The translations under genes and the position numbers were made by a program. A DNA stretch of 64,000 nucleotides from CAYUIS01 sp964444825 (GTDB taxonomy: Bacteria > Chloroflexota > Anaerolineae > B4-G1). How positions within the stretch are numbered: position 1 is the stretch's first letter; every line of letters begins with the position of its first letter. Below, in pieces: positions 34,901 to 42,365 of this stretch. The stretch spans positions 1 to 64,000 of the forward strand of contig CAYUIS010000002.1 of assembly GCA_964444825.1 (NCBI GenBank), read 5' to 3'. Under the pieces are notes generated by a model that worked only from the letters and a program-made list of their open reading frames with translations, had not been told where the DNA came from and did not search any database.

Positions 34901-35746
34901 GATTACGACGAAAACACCGGGGTCTGGTATGTGGGGGCTTTGGGCTACAGCGAGAGCGCCACCCTCCGCATTACGACCACGATGGACATGGAGACCGCTG
35001 GCACCACCGTCACCAACACCGCCGTTATCAGTGCCTCCGATCGGTACGACCACATCCCCGGCAACGAGGTGGCCAGTGTGGCTGTGACGGTCAACTCTCG
35101 TCCCACCGCCAACGACGACGAGGGGACAGGCTACAGCACCGACGAGGACACCGTGTTCACCACCTCCAACGTCCTGACCAACGACACCGACCCCGATGCC
35201 CCCGACGTCCTGTTTGTGGCCTCTATTGATACCGGCCGCACGCTGGGTCTGGTCACCAACAACGGAGATGGCACCTTTGACTATGCCCCCAATGGACAGT
35301 TCGAGTTCTTGGCCGCAGGCGAGCAAACCACCGACACCTTTATCTACACCGTCAGTGACGATCCCCTGACCGATACGGCCACCGTCACCGTCACCATCAC
35401 CGGGGTAAATGACGCCCCTACTATCTCTGACATTCCCAACCAGAGCGTCGGCATAGACACAGTTGTGGGACCGATCTCTTTCACGATAGGCGATGTGGAT
35501 ACCCCCATTGAAACACTGACGCTCGAGTACGACTCGTCGAATACAGATTTGGTGACGGCGACGGCCATCGTCCTAGGCGGCAGCGGGATTGACCGCACCG
35601 TGACCATCACTCCGACGGCGGGTGTGGAAGGGATCACTAGCATCACCATCGCCGTGAGCGACGGAGAATACACAAAGTACGATAGGTTCGAGTTGACGGT
35701 TGTCGAGCACAAGTATTACCTGCCTATGGTGGCCAAGAATCACTAG
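25991..35746 (+). CDS. Giant secreted adhesin: LamG-like, CSLREA beta-helices, DUF11 and cadherin-like repeats
   Basis: 3251 residues. ATG 25991 is chosen because CGGAGG lies eight bases upstream and the frame before it is promoter DNA. Order: signal peptide (1-38); LamG-like sandwich (about 45-290); CSLREAIQAANTDA block (about 470) opening a right-handed beta-helix of GGGVYV-x-GSAT repeats (to about 1110); DUF11 (about 1160-1285); a second CSLREA block (about 1300) and shorter helix (to about 1600); then alternating VCBS/cadherin-like units (NDPPTANDDGGTGYVTDEDT type, about 1870-2250, 2380-2780 and 3035-3140) and DUF11 units (about 2260-2380, 2790-2910, 2915-3030). It ends KYYLPMVAKNH. The DxDxD and NDxD residues suggest calcium-stiffened repeats. 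It is likely a cell-surface adhesin or matrix protein, transcribed from the promoter at 25888. Confidence 0.9.
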   Translation: MVQKLMIERFRLVFFRFLVVPVVIAGVATFGPITPALAGDGPGGIGEIDGASSLKLWLKADVGVYQDLACGNVAANGDAVVCWTDQSGYGNHVTRGTGGSPSYQTDVVNGKPVLRFVEEYMRAADVETWRFFHDGSDHSAFVVWQTASSDPEGQYYLMGTAHTSKNNGFVFGYNDSGTAEDQIEHRIMKGTPGSYLISHSADDVFPAGAFGIAAFQFDDGAADGDDVICVNGALISSDNTSSIPSSSYPTATLGIGSDGVGHHPLTGDVAEVIVYTSTLSPIERTHVDLYLMDKYDIDLSGTGLYASTYNLNVRGISHSAGVTESGSSAGFAVTNVDFLTDADDVLVFGHSVADNTGVLDDIPVGFGSRWSRVWYIVKNDIGNNGGSVRLTFDFGEAGDTAYDGNTYHLLTRDGTSGDFTSVRTTTTVVGDQVIFDNVDLSLLGPYFTLGRPPVVVTITDDEFSPNLINCSLREAIQAANTDAAFGGCQAGSGADTIILSSNTYALTRAGAGENENRTGDLDIADTLAIVGSGSGLTTIDGNALDRVFDVRPGVDTAVISGTTIRDGSVAGNGGGISNDDTDLTLVNTAVDDNVANSGGGVYVGSGRAVLNDSEIQGNTANYGGGLYIASGSATLNGGHILNNSANTNGGGVYVNQVDGSFIQTGDSAIVLNSAASSGGGVYVWRGSATLETGQILTNTTASGNGGGMCVGYGSATVNDGEIRGNLASSNGGGVYVYEGIVTLRGGQILDNTATAGGGVYVSRGNGSFIQNQAAGPTAIAYNTASFGGGVYVELGSAIVTEGQILGNDAGFYGGGVYVEEGYGIWTGGQLSGNAAGDDGGGIYNTGTMMLNNVQVFDNTSGPTDDDGGGIYNRGSMALNNAQIHSNTATMNGGGIYSYASSMLMMNNSTVSDNTTGGRGGGLYGASATLTLTDTQVLDNHADIHGGGLYLNAGDVRLTGNTISGNTAYRGGGLYLFNGDATLAGNAISGNTASLDGGGLYFNASDDVLVNNIVSNNTASGEGSGLYSYSSAAPQLLHNTIVENAGNTGVYVNGSGTVALVNTILVTHTTAVRVEAGGASLQATLWNGNTTDSSGVNVTRSNDRYGTPAFEDPANDDYHLIPWLSTATDAGIDAGVSDDFDGAARPQGAGFDIGAFEGPETGLAIVKTVNANLVIPGQPVTFTLVYVNHGPGVADGVLITDVIDSSIVSISYESTGATITPIGSEDYVWLVQDLDPGEGGTIVIAGEIDMGLSAGHTFTNRATITTTTPTESVLENNTDEVEITVSLIANTTDDELNGDGDCSLREAIQAANTDSVVDACAAGDGDDTIFLSADTYALTLPGADEDSNATGDLDITDALTIIGVNPSQTIIDANSIADRVLDIQPGAGTVVLSGTTIINGNVTGAGGGIRNSDADLDLVNVVIRENTATNGGGVYVASGSARLSRGQIVNNSAVDGGGVYVAQSGGSFVQTGVSTITQNSATNGGGVYVNAGSATASGGQIINNAAANGGGVCVGQSDGSFVQTGVNTITQNSATSGGGLYVAAGNATFSGGRVIDNSATDGGGLYVAGGSATLNGGQILDNAVTGGGSGIYNANGAINHTALTTVIGDIYQGNGTFNGGGALLVLQGSLYLKGGAFTAPSGELRITGDLIHDAGTFAHNNSTITFKGSSAQSILGNNTLYNLTIDNSSAANMVDASGATLTVDNLLHVQDGTLLSSSDYHHVQIDSGATLGLSGDITVSGDWTTDGTFVHNDHTVTLDGGDQSIAGETTFYNLIKNVNSPATLTFAAGSTQTIVNALTLQGAGDSSRLFLRSTVNGTHWNVDPQGSRTIAYLDVRDSRNVNAAIIAAHATNNVDSGNNPGWNFHLPVANNVDLFTDEDTMITGTLDATDADTDDSLEHAILTYPVSGTLTLNDAATGDFDYTPTNQTATYADIFTYIVTDIGGLTDTATVTIVVDADNDPPTANDNGGTGYVTDENTPVTTGNVLDNDTDIDSPILFVDSIDTSGTAGLVTDNLDGAFGYDPNGQFEYLAVGEKAFDTFTYVASDGNSTDVAIVTITIHGVNDPPTAWDDDYVTNEGDPFTTGNVMGNDIDPDASDVLSLIDFDNSATIGMAIYNGDGTFDYNPNEQFEHLAVGQQALDAFTYTITDDTVADTATVNITIDGVNDAPIAHEDSYVVTFNRPLSIPLTRGVLINDLDIDGNALTATQDSSPTGTLSFKPDGSFVYTPTTDSRAPDAFSYHASDLYTDSNTVTVTLYVLDEDDADLGISKRVNNMLPNEGDAIVYTLQVTNQGLTDTTGVVVSDTLPNGVSYVADSAGEDYDENTGVWTIGALNDGYSATLHITATVDLGTMSDTIINTAVISESEKNDPVIDNDADSVELSVNVSPVATGDNYTANEDNATTIGDVLDNDTDLETPHHLLSVVSYSTSGTTGLVTRIGGGIFSYNPNGQFEGLAAGEQTTDTFTYVVADRGGLTDTATVTITITGVNDPPVANDDGGPGYITDEDTPFTTANVLDNDTDLDITNSLSAELSPGAPGLVIDNGDGTFDFDPIGQYEQLALGTQSVFSFTYVVSDGVLTDTATVAITITGVNDAPLALNDVYTTNEDTSFTTGNVLENDTDADDSDTLSLASVDTGLTTGLVTDNGDGTFGYDPNGHFEYLTIGDQADDIFTYVVSDTEGVTDTAVVTITITGENDPPLAVNDSYSAIYETPLIVSVATGVLTNDLDIDGNTLTATLDISPTGALNLNPDGSFVYTPTSNFRGLDTFAYHASDSYTDSGVVTVTIFVFLPNEADLEVSKDVNDTAPKEGDTIVYTLQVTNHGVAGTTGVVVGDALPSGVHYVTDSGDGDYDESTGDWAVGALNVGDSAVHYITATVDIGTTGITITNLAAVSVSDRNDPIPGNDAASATIIPIPPTDSDLEMSKDVDDLTPTTGDTLVYILQVTNNGPAGTTGVVVSDTLPGGVSYVADSSNGDYDENTGVWYVGALGYSESATLRITTTMDMETAGTTVTNTAVISASDRYDHIPGNEVASVAVTVNSRPTANDDEGTGYSTDEDTVFTTSNVLTNDTDPDAPDVLFVASIDTGRTLGLVTNNGDGTFDYAPNGQFEFLAAGEQTTDTFIYTVSDDPLTDTATVTVTITGVNDAPTISDIPNQSVGIDTVVGPISFTIGDVDTPIETLTLEYDSSNTDLVTATAIVLGGSGIDRTVTITPTAGVEGITSITIAVSDGEYTKYDRFELTVVEHKYYLPMVAKNH

Positions 35747-35766
35747 TCCGCAGTGCCCAAAGGGAA

Positions 35767-35811
35767 AACCAGGTCTTGTACGTGAGGTAAGCCAGGCGAC
35801 AAGACCTGGTT
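35767..35811. terminator. Inverted repeat after the giant adhesin gene
   Basis: AACCAGGTCTTGT (35767-35779) and its exact complement (35799-35811) with a 19-base loop, 21 bases after the stop. The stem extends to 17 pairs with one mismatch. No T run follows. A transcript-end hairpin or a relative of the family 1 repeats. Confidence 0.6.
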
Positions 35812-35854
35812 ATCCCATCAAGAACCGTATGGAATTGAAGGGGTAAATGAAAAA

Positions 35855-38800
35855 ATGTTGACTTGGTGCAAACAGCGCGTTCTTATCCGTGTTCTCTGTC
35901 TCCCCGTCATCGTACCGTTGATCGTGATCTCGATGCTTTTCCTGGCTCCGCGCCAGAGAGCCTACGCTCAATCAAACTGTCTCCTCTGTCACAATGACTT
36001 GAGTGATTTTACGGGGACGAGTCACCACGTCGTGGGTTCGGTGGACAGCAACGACTGCCTGGTCTGCCACAATGCCGAGAATGTCAGTGGTCACAAGAAT
36101 GGCTTGGTTCAGTTGACCGACCCGGACAACGTGGCGACGACCTACACCGAGTCATCATCGGGCGCTTTCCAACCGGAGAATCTCACTGCCACCGACATTG
36201 CTAATCTGACCACCTTTTGCTCCAACTGCCACGACGGCGATGGTGCTGGACGGATGGGCAGCGCTGCCCAGGACCCCTTCGACGATGGATATGCGCCCGG
36301 CACTGCCACCTCGCACGCCAACACGGACTTTGAGGCCGCCATCGAGGGCGGCTTTGAGACTGGTTGCATCCAATGCCACGCGGGTCACGGCACCGATAAC
36401 GAATCCATCATCCAATCCGATGTAGTGATTGCGGTGGGGGTGACCACGTCTGTGGTCTTTACCCAAACCACGGGCACCGATTCCTTCGACGAGAGCGACA
36501 CCGTCGATGCCGATGATCTGTGCGCCGCCTGCCACGCCAACAGCAGCAACCCCGGCTACTCGATGCAACACCACGCTGGCGGCGACCACACGTTGGTCGG
36601 AGGGGGTGACAAGCGCGGGGGAGACTGCACGACTTGCCATACCCACGACTCGGACGGCGACTCGAGTACGCTCGACGGCTATATGCTTGACGCCACGGAC
36701 TGCACTGCGTGTCACGTTGGCGCGATGGACAAGGCCAACGTCGGGCCGAGCGGTGGGCGACGGGCAGTGGTGGGTGATTTTGGGGAGACGACCCATCACG
36801 TCACGGGCACGGTGGACAACGACGACTGCCAGGTCTGCCACGACGCCGAACTCGACAGCGGGAATCACGCCAACGGCCTGGTCCAGTTGACCGACCCGGA
36901 CAGCGGCACGACGACCTATGCCGAGTCATCCGCGGGAGCCTTCCGCCCGGCGAACCTCACCACCGGCGACCTGGCCGATCTGACGGCCTTTTGCGAAAAC
37001 TGTCACGATGGAGACGGCGCTACGCGACTGGGTGGCTCCGCCCTGAGCCCCTTTAGTGGCGGGACGACACCTCCCACCGTCACCACGCACTCCAACACCG
37101 GCGACATCGGCAGGGCTGAGGGACCGTTTACCAAAGACTGTGCCCAATGTCACGAGGGCCACGGTAGCTCCAACCTGGCCATCATCAGGCAGGAGGTGGT
37201 GGTTGTACCCGGCACTACTGTCGCGCCGGTGGTCTTTACCTCCTGGACCGGTGCCGATTCCTTCGACGAAAGCGACAGTGCCGATGCTGACGACCTCTGC
37301 GCCACCTGTCACTCTAACGCCGCCAACCCCGGTTACCCGATGACGGACCACGTCGGTGGTAACCACGGTACAGGGTACGACGAACGGGGGGGAGACTGCA
37401 CCACCTGCCATCCCCACGACCAAGACAGCAACCTCGACACCGATGACGGCATGATGCCCACCGATGGCACCAACTGTGTCGCCTGCCACGACACCGGGCA
37501 GGATCGGAGCGACGTCGCCGGGCCGACTGGTGGGCGGGATGCGGTGGAGGGTGAATTTACGGGCCTCAGCCATCACGCCTCAAGCGGCGTGGACAACGAC
37601 GACTGCCAGGTCTGTCACAACGCCGAACTCGACAGCGGGAATCACGCCAACGGCCTGGTCCAGTTGACCGACCCGGACAGCGGCACGACGACCTACGCCG
37701 AGTCATCCGCGGGAGCCTTCCGCCCAGCGAGCATCACTGCTGCCGATATTACTACCTTGACGACCTTTTGCGCAAACTGCCACGACGGCAATGGGGCGGG
37801 TGGCGATACCGCTCCCTTTAGCGGCGGGATACCGGCAGCCACCGTCAGCACACACTCGAACATCGATTTTGGCGATGCGGTTGAAGAGAGCTTTCAGACC
37901 GGCTGTGCCCAGTGCCACGGAGCCCACGGCAGTGACAATCTGTCCATCGTCAGACCCACCATAGTAGTAACGCCTGGCATCACCACTGGCCCGGTCGTTT
38001 TCACTGCCCTCACCGGCGCCGATTCCTTCGATGAGAGTGACACAGATGATATCGATGACGTGTGCGCCACCTGCCACGCCGACCCGGGCAATCCCGGATA
38101 CGCGATGAGCAGTCACGACGGCGGCGATCACACCCCGACCGGGGGGGAGGACTATCGGGGGGGTAACTGCTCCTCCTGCCATTTCCACGACATTGACGTG
38201 GATTCGACCACCCACGACGGCTTTACTCACATCACAGCTCCCGAGATGGATGTATGGGGCAACGGGCACGCCATCGCCGATGGAGACACGACGCCCGACA
38301 CAGCCGATCACACCGATTTTGGCAATGTGACACCCGGGGCGGAAGCAGTCACGCGCACCTTTGCTATCAGCAACACGGGAAGCGGTGCCCTAGATCTGAC
38401 CGGCACGCCTCTGGTGACGGTCACCGGAGACATTGTCGATTTTGCCATCGTGGTCAGTCCGACTACTCCAATTGCTGTTGGGGAGAGCACCAGCTTCCAA
38501 GTACGTTTCGCGCCCACCAGCCTCGGATTACTGAGCGCCACCCTCACCATTGCCAACGACGATGTGAACGAAAACCCGTACGAATTTGCCATCCAGGGAA
38601 CGGGTGTGCATCTCGCTTCCGATCTGGCATTGAACAAAACCGTTGCCCCAGACATCGCCAGCCCAGGCCAGACCATCACCTATACCTTGAACTTTTCCAA
38701 CGCAGGCGCGGGGGTGGCGACCCATGTGGTCATCACAGATCAGGTTCCTATCTCTCAGTTTTCATTTTTCAGCGTGGTCGGCAGCAGTGGTGCGGCTGTC

Positions 38801-40750
38801 ACTGCGACGGGCAACGTCAGCTATGTCTGGCAGGTAGAGGAATTGAGCGCAGGGGAGTGGGGCGTCGTCACGATGACGGGCGTGCTCTCCTCCCCGCTGG
38901 CGGCGGGCTCGTTCACCAATGCCGCCGTTATCACCACCTCGACGAGCGACAGCGATCCCAACAACAACCGTAGTGCAATTGGCCTGACGGTGCGAAATAT
39001 CGCACCGATAGCGGATGATGATAGTGGAGACGGCTACACCACTGACGAGGATACACCCATCATCCTCAGCGTGCTCGAAAACGACACGGATGCCAACGGT
39101 GACGCGCTGAGTGTGGTTGGAGTGGGCCTGCCAACCTATGGCAGCATAGTCATCAGTGACACGACGCAGATCTTGTACACGCCGACGAACCGTATGGCGG
39201 CGTATAATGGCGTCTTTACCTACACGGTCTCTGACGGTAGTTTGAGTGATACGGCCACGGTAACCGTCAGCGTCCAAGCCGACAGCGACTCGCCAACAGC
39301 CGACGATGACATAGGGAGCACGAACGAGGACACAGATGCCCTTGGGACGATTTCGGCCAGCGATCCTGACACAGACGACGCGCTGAGCTACGGCATCACT
39401 GCACAACCAACTCACGGCAGCGCCGTCATCAATCCCTCCATCGGCGCATGGACCTATACGCCCATCAACCGGACGGCGAGTTACTCCATCACCTTTACCG
39501 TCACCGTGACCGACACCGGCAGCTTGACCGACACGGTCACCGTCACCGTCACCGTCGCCGCCGATAACGACGCGCCGGTAGCCAGCGATGACACGAGCAG
39601 CACAGATGAAGACACGGATGCCACAGGGACGATCTCAGCCAGCGATCCCGACACAGATGAACCATTGAGCTATGGTGTTACTGCGCAACCAGCCCACGGC
39701 AGCGCCACCATCAACCCCTCTACTGGTGCGTGGGCTTTTATGCCTGCCAACCGGACGGAAGGTTACACCGTTACCTTTGCCGTCACCGTGACCGACACCG
39801 GTGATCTGTCTGATATGGCCATAGTCACCGTAACCGTCAACGCCAACAACGACGTACCGGTAGCCGACGACGATATGGTCAGCACAGATGAGGACACAGA
39901 CGCCGTCGGGACGATCTCGGCCAGTGATCCCGACACGAATGATGTGTTGAGTTACGGCGTCACCGCACAACCGGCCCTCGGCGGTGCGACCATCAGCCCC
40001 TCCACCGGCGCATGGACCTACACGCCCGTCGACCGGATGGAGAGCTACACCGTTACCTTTACCGTGACCGTGACCGACACCGGCAGCCTGACTGATATGG
40101 CCATTGTCACCGTCGCTGTCACCGCCGACAATGACTCACCAAATGCGGATCACGACACATTTACCGTTGATGAGGACAGCAGCAGTAAAGCGCTCGATGT
40201 GCTGGACGGCGACAGCGATGCGGACAGCGACACACTGACTGTATTTGCGATCGGCACACCTGATAACGCCGGTGTTGCAGTCAATGGCGGCACAATCATC
40301 ACTTACACCCCGGCAGCCGATTTCTTTGGCACCGAGACTTTTACCTATACCGTTAGCGATGGCAGCGGTGGGTATGACACTGCCACCATCATCATTACGG
40401 TGAACAACCTCAATGACGCGCCAGTAGCCGTGGACGACACTTACGAGACAATCAAGGATACGTCGCTGATAGTGGTCATGCCAGGGGTGCTCTACAACGA
40501 CAACGACGTCGATGACGATTCGCTGGAGGCAGTCCTGGACAGCGGGCCGGCGAACGGCATGTTGGAGTTGAACGCCAATGGCGCTTTCACCTACACACCT
40601 GCGTCAGGCTTTAGCGGAGTAGATACCTTTACCTATCACAGCCACGATGGTACGGCGGACTCGAACGTCGTCATAGTGGAGATCGTGGTGAATGAATCCA
40701 GCGACTCGACTGTTTTCCTGCCTCTAGTTCTCAGTACGCACCGATATTGA
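35855..40750 (+). CDS. 18-heme cytochrome fused to adhesin-type repeats
   Basis: 1631 residues with signal peptide (cleavage near AYAQS, about residue 39). Eighteen CxxCH motifs occupy residues 44-780, in three repeated blocks of about 250 residues with the order CxVCH, CxNCH, CxQCH, CA(A/T)CH, CTTCH, CxACH. The blocks share long near-identical stretches (for example GNHANGLVQLTDPDSGTTTY). Next come a choice-of-anchor D/HYDIN-like domain (about 816-920, ISNTGSGALDLTGTPL), a DUF11 unit (about 925-1045), and five or six cadherin/VCBS-like repeats (about 1050-1620, SDPDTDDALSYGITAQP type). It ends VFLPLVLSTHRY. I read it as a surface-attached redox protein: the repeats extend or anchor the heme head. 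CCGTATGG lies 23 bases before the ATG. Confidence 0.92.
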   Translation: MLTWCKQRVLIRVLCLPVIVPLIVISMLFLAPRQRAYAQSNCLLCHNDLSDFTGTSHHVVGSVDSNDCLVCHNAENVSGHKNGLVQLTDPDNVATTYTESSSGAFQPENLTATDIANLTTFCSNCHDGDGAGRMGSAAQDPFDDGYAPGTATSHANTDFEAAIEGGFETGCIQCHAGHGTDNESIIQSDVVIAVGVTTSVVFTQTTGTDSFDESDTVDADDLCAACHANSSNPGYSMQHHAGGDHTLVGGGDKRGGDCTTCHTHDSDGDSSTLDGYMLDATDCTACHVGAMDKANVGPSGGRRAVVGDFGETTHHVTGTVDNDDCQVCHDAELDSGNHANGLVQLTDPDSGTTTYAESSAGAFRPANLTTGDLADLTAFCENCHDGDGATRLGGSALSPFSGGTTPPTVTTHSNTGDIGRAEGPFTKDCAQCHEGHGSSNLAIIRQEVVVVPGTTVAPVVFTSWTGADSFDESDSADADDLCATCHSNAANPGYPMTDHVGGNHGTGYDERGGDCTTCHPHDQDSNLDTDDGMMPTDGTNCVACHDTGQDRSDVAGPTGGRDAVEGEFTGLSHHASSGVDNDDCQVCHNAELDSGNHANGLVQLTDPDSGTTTYAESSAGAFRPASITAADITTLTTFCANCHDGNGAGGDTAPFSGGIPAATVSTHSNIDFGDAVEESFQTGCAQCHGAHGSDNLSIVRPTIVVTPGITTGPVVFTALTGADSFDESDTDDIDDVCATCHADPGNPGYAMSSHDGGDHTPTGGEDYRGGNCSSCHFHDIDVDSTTHDGFTHITAPEMDVWGNGHAIADGDTTPDTADHTDFGNVTPGAEAVTRTFAISNTGSGALDLTGTPLVTVTGDIVDFAIVVSPTTPIAVGESTSFQVRFAPTSLGLLSATLTIANDDVNENPYEFAIQGTGVHLASDLALNKTVAPDIASPGQTITYTLNFSNAGAGVATHVVITDQVPISQFSFFSVVGSSGAAVTATGNVSYVWQVEELSAGEWGVVTMTGVLSSPLAAGSFTNAAVITTSTSDSDPNNNRSAIGLTVRNIAPIADDDSGDGYTTDEDTPIILSVLENDTDANGDALSVVGVGLPTYGSIVISDTTQILYTPTNRMAAYNGVFTYTVSDGSLSDTATVTVSVQADSDSPTADDDIGSTNEDTDALGTISASDPDTDDALSYGITAQPTHGSAVINPSIGAWTYTPINRTASYSITFTVTVTDTGSLTDTVTVTVTVAADNDAPVASDDTSSTDEDTDATGTISASDPDTDEPLSYGVTAQPAHGSATINPSTGAWAFMPANRTEGYTVTFAVTVTDTGDLSDMAIVTVTVNANNDVPVADDDMVSTDEDTDAVGTISASDPDTNDVLSYGVTAQPALGGATISPSTGAWTYTPVDRMESYTVTFTVTVTDTGSLTDMAIVTVAVTADNDSPNADHDTFTVDEDSSSKALDVLDGDSDADSDTLTVFAIGTPDNAGVAVNGGTIITYTPAADFFGTETFTYTVSDGSGGYDTATIIITVNNLNDAPVAVDDTYETIKDTSLIVVMPGVLYNDNDVDDDSLEAVLDSGPANGMLELNANGAFTYTPASGFSGVDTFTYHSHDGTADSNVVIVEIVVNESSDSTVFLPLVLSTHRY

Positions 40751-40990
40751 TTGCGAGTTTGTCAACGACGAGGCCGACAACGACCATAGCCACGGTACCC
40801 ACGTCTCTGGAATCGCGGCAGCAGCAACGGACAATGGCATAGGGGTTGCCGGTATGGGGTGGGAGGCAATGATTCTGCCACTCAAGATAATCAGCTAGGA
40901 CAACGATGGTGATATTGAGATTCGGTCGCAACTCCGCTGACTACATGGCGTGGATGAGGGAGGCAATCCGTGGAGGCAGGTCGCCGTGTT
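40749..40990 (+). pseudogene. Fragment of a subtilase (S8 peptidase) around the catalytic His
   Basis: Starting at the stop of the previous gene, the frame at 40749 reads DNDHSHGTHVSGIAAAATDN and then IGVAGMGWEAMILPLKIIS before TAG at 40896. HGTHVSGIAAA is the signature of the S8 catalytic His. Beyond the stop, DNDGDIE continues in frame, and after a shift ADYMAWMREAIR (about 40937-40972) matches the following subtilase helix. No Asp or Ser catalytic region is present. It is a decayed piece only. Confidence 0.8.
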
Positions 40991-41264
40991 CAGAGCGATA
41001 CCGATCTGGGAAGATCTGAGTCATGAGCATATCCAGTATGCGACACAGCCCTCTGGTCACCATAACCTTTCCTGGATGGTTGTCTTTGCGAGGCACTCAG
41101 CCACCCCAGTGGGCCAGGAGTTGCACTTCCTCCCAACCCAACATGTGCACAGCAAGGAGCCACGAGGGAAAGCCTTGGGTGATCTTTCTGATGATCCCAT
41201 CCGAGAAATGCTATTAGTGGCAGTGCTGTGTGAGATGATCAGAGCAGCTACCGCTGAGGTCTAG
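40950..41264 (+). CDS. Hypothetical open reading frame, doubtful
   Basis: 104 residues with no recognised domain (LSWMVVFARHSATPVGQELH and TQHVHSKEPRGKALGDLSDD). It overlaps the end of the subtilase remnant and lacks a convincing ribosome site. It may be part of the same decayed DNA or a remnant of another gene. Confidence 0.25.
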   Translation: MDEGGNPWRQVAVFRAIPIWEDLSHEHIQYATQPSGHHNLSWMVVFARHSATPVGQELHFLPTQHVHSKEPRGKALGDLSDDPIREMLLVAVLCEMIRAATAEV

Positions 41265-41292
41265 AATACGTCCAGCGATAGACAGCAAGACT

Positions 41293-41811
41293 CTACAGCA
41301 TCCAATCCAGAACACGGGCCGAAACAAGCTGGGGTTGCTTCACGTCCTTAACTCGAACTTCCTGGATTGCGCCTTTCTCCAGCAGCGCTGCGATGGTGTG
41401 CTCCAGCTCCTTCGACGTCCACTTCAACACGTGGAACACCTTGGCGATCATCTTCCGGTCCGTGGCGACGACGTTGTCAAGATAGCGCTGCACCAGCACC
41501 TGCCGCGCCTCGCTGCGCTTGATGGCACGGGCCTGCTCGGGAACCTCGGGGAACCAGCGCTGGAACAGCTCGTAGGTGAAGGCATAGTTCCAGGCGCCGG
41601 TACGAGCCACACCGATGGGGAGTAGCTTGAGCCCTACCTGCAACTCTACCAGCGCCCGGTCGAAGCGGCTCTTGGCGCTCTCGGCGCTCATACGGGCCTC
41701 GCGGCGCAGTCGCACGGTATCGAGTGGCCCGTTCTCCATGATCGCTTCATAGATCGCCTTGGCCTCAGCCGTCATCTTGCCGTCTTCGTACTCGGCCAGG
41801 GAATCGGTCAA
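41293..41811 (-). CDS. AlkZ/YcaQ-related winged-helix protein, N-terminally short
   Basis: 172 residues on the minus strand from TTG 41811; an ATG inside (MTAEAK, 41774) is possible. The sequence matches the C-terminal winged-helix part of AlkZ-related proteins: ENGPLDTVRLRREARMSAES (a helix-turn-helix), FDRALVELQ, GAWNYAFTYELFQRWFPEVP, then SEARQVLVQRYLDNVVATDR. A TAG stop shortly upstream in the same frame prevents a longer protein, so the N-terminal part of the family is missing. AlkZ enzymes unhook DNA crosslinks; whether this short form binds DNA or is a remnant is open. It sits alone between decayed DNA and a two-component system. Confidence 0.6.
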   Translation of the reverse strand: MTDSLAEYEDGKMTAEAKAIYEAIMENGPLDTVRLRREARMSAESAKSRFDRALVELQVGLKLLPIGVARTGAWNYAFTYELFQRWFPEVPEQARAIKRSEARQVLVQRYLDNVVATDRKMIAKVFHVLKWTSKELEHTIAALLEKGAIQEVRVKDVKQPQLVSARVLDWML

Positions 41812-42253
41812 TGAGCCAAAATTCTCGGAGAAATCTAAACATAGAACTATGGAATGCCCGGCTGCCAGCTTGTCGAGTCGTGCTGGAGCTGGCTAGGCTT
41901 CTGACAACGACTCACGTTGACACGCCCGAGCGTGTAGTGCTACCTGACGCCGAGGAGTTCGGCCAAGTTGCTATGGGTGTAATGTGGGATTGATCGGGAA
42001 GATCACACAGCGTGCGGTGCCTTCAGCATAGAGCCAGGTCCGGCCTCAAGTAGCTGAGTCTGACTCCAGGCATGGGGACACTGTCCCTGGATGAGACTGA
42101 GGAGCCTAGGATGATACTCTGGTCTGTCAGGGATAGGTGGGAGGCAGACAAGACCAGCTATCCAGCACAAGGACTATTTCCGATGACGAACCACAAGCTC
42201 TTCTCACAGCATTGTGATTAATGGATGGAGTTTCACTGGACATCCTGCACCTC
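41812..42253. other. Non-coding interval between AlkZ-related gene and two-component system
   Basis: About 440 bases. A 60-codon frame at 41811-41993 has no recognised features. A small inverted repeat GGGACACTGTCCC lies near 42077. Nothing else is seen before the regulator's promoter region. Confidence 0.4.
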
Positions 42254-42287
42254 TTCACAATTCCTTCACAGGTCTATGGCATACTAG
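42254..42287 (+). promoter_or_regulatory. OmpR/PhoB-type direct repeat and -10 before the regulator
   Basis: TTCACA at 42254-42259 and 42265-42270, 11 bases apart start to start, as in Pho boxes. TACTAG at 42282-42287 lies 11 bases after the second repeat, where a -10 is expected in such activated promoters. Autoregulation by the regulator at 42366 is inferred. Confidence 0.5.
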
Positions 42288-42365
42288 AGCTGTCAGTAGG
42301 ACAATCTCTGAAGGGACACTTGTGCATTCGGTGCTTTCGTGGTAAAAGATAGCTGATGTAGTGAT

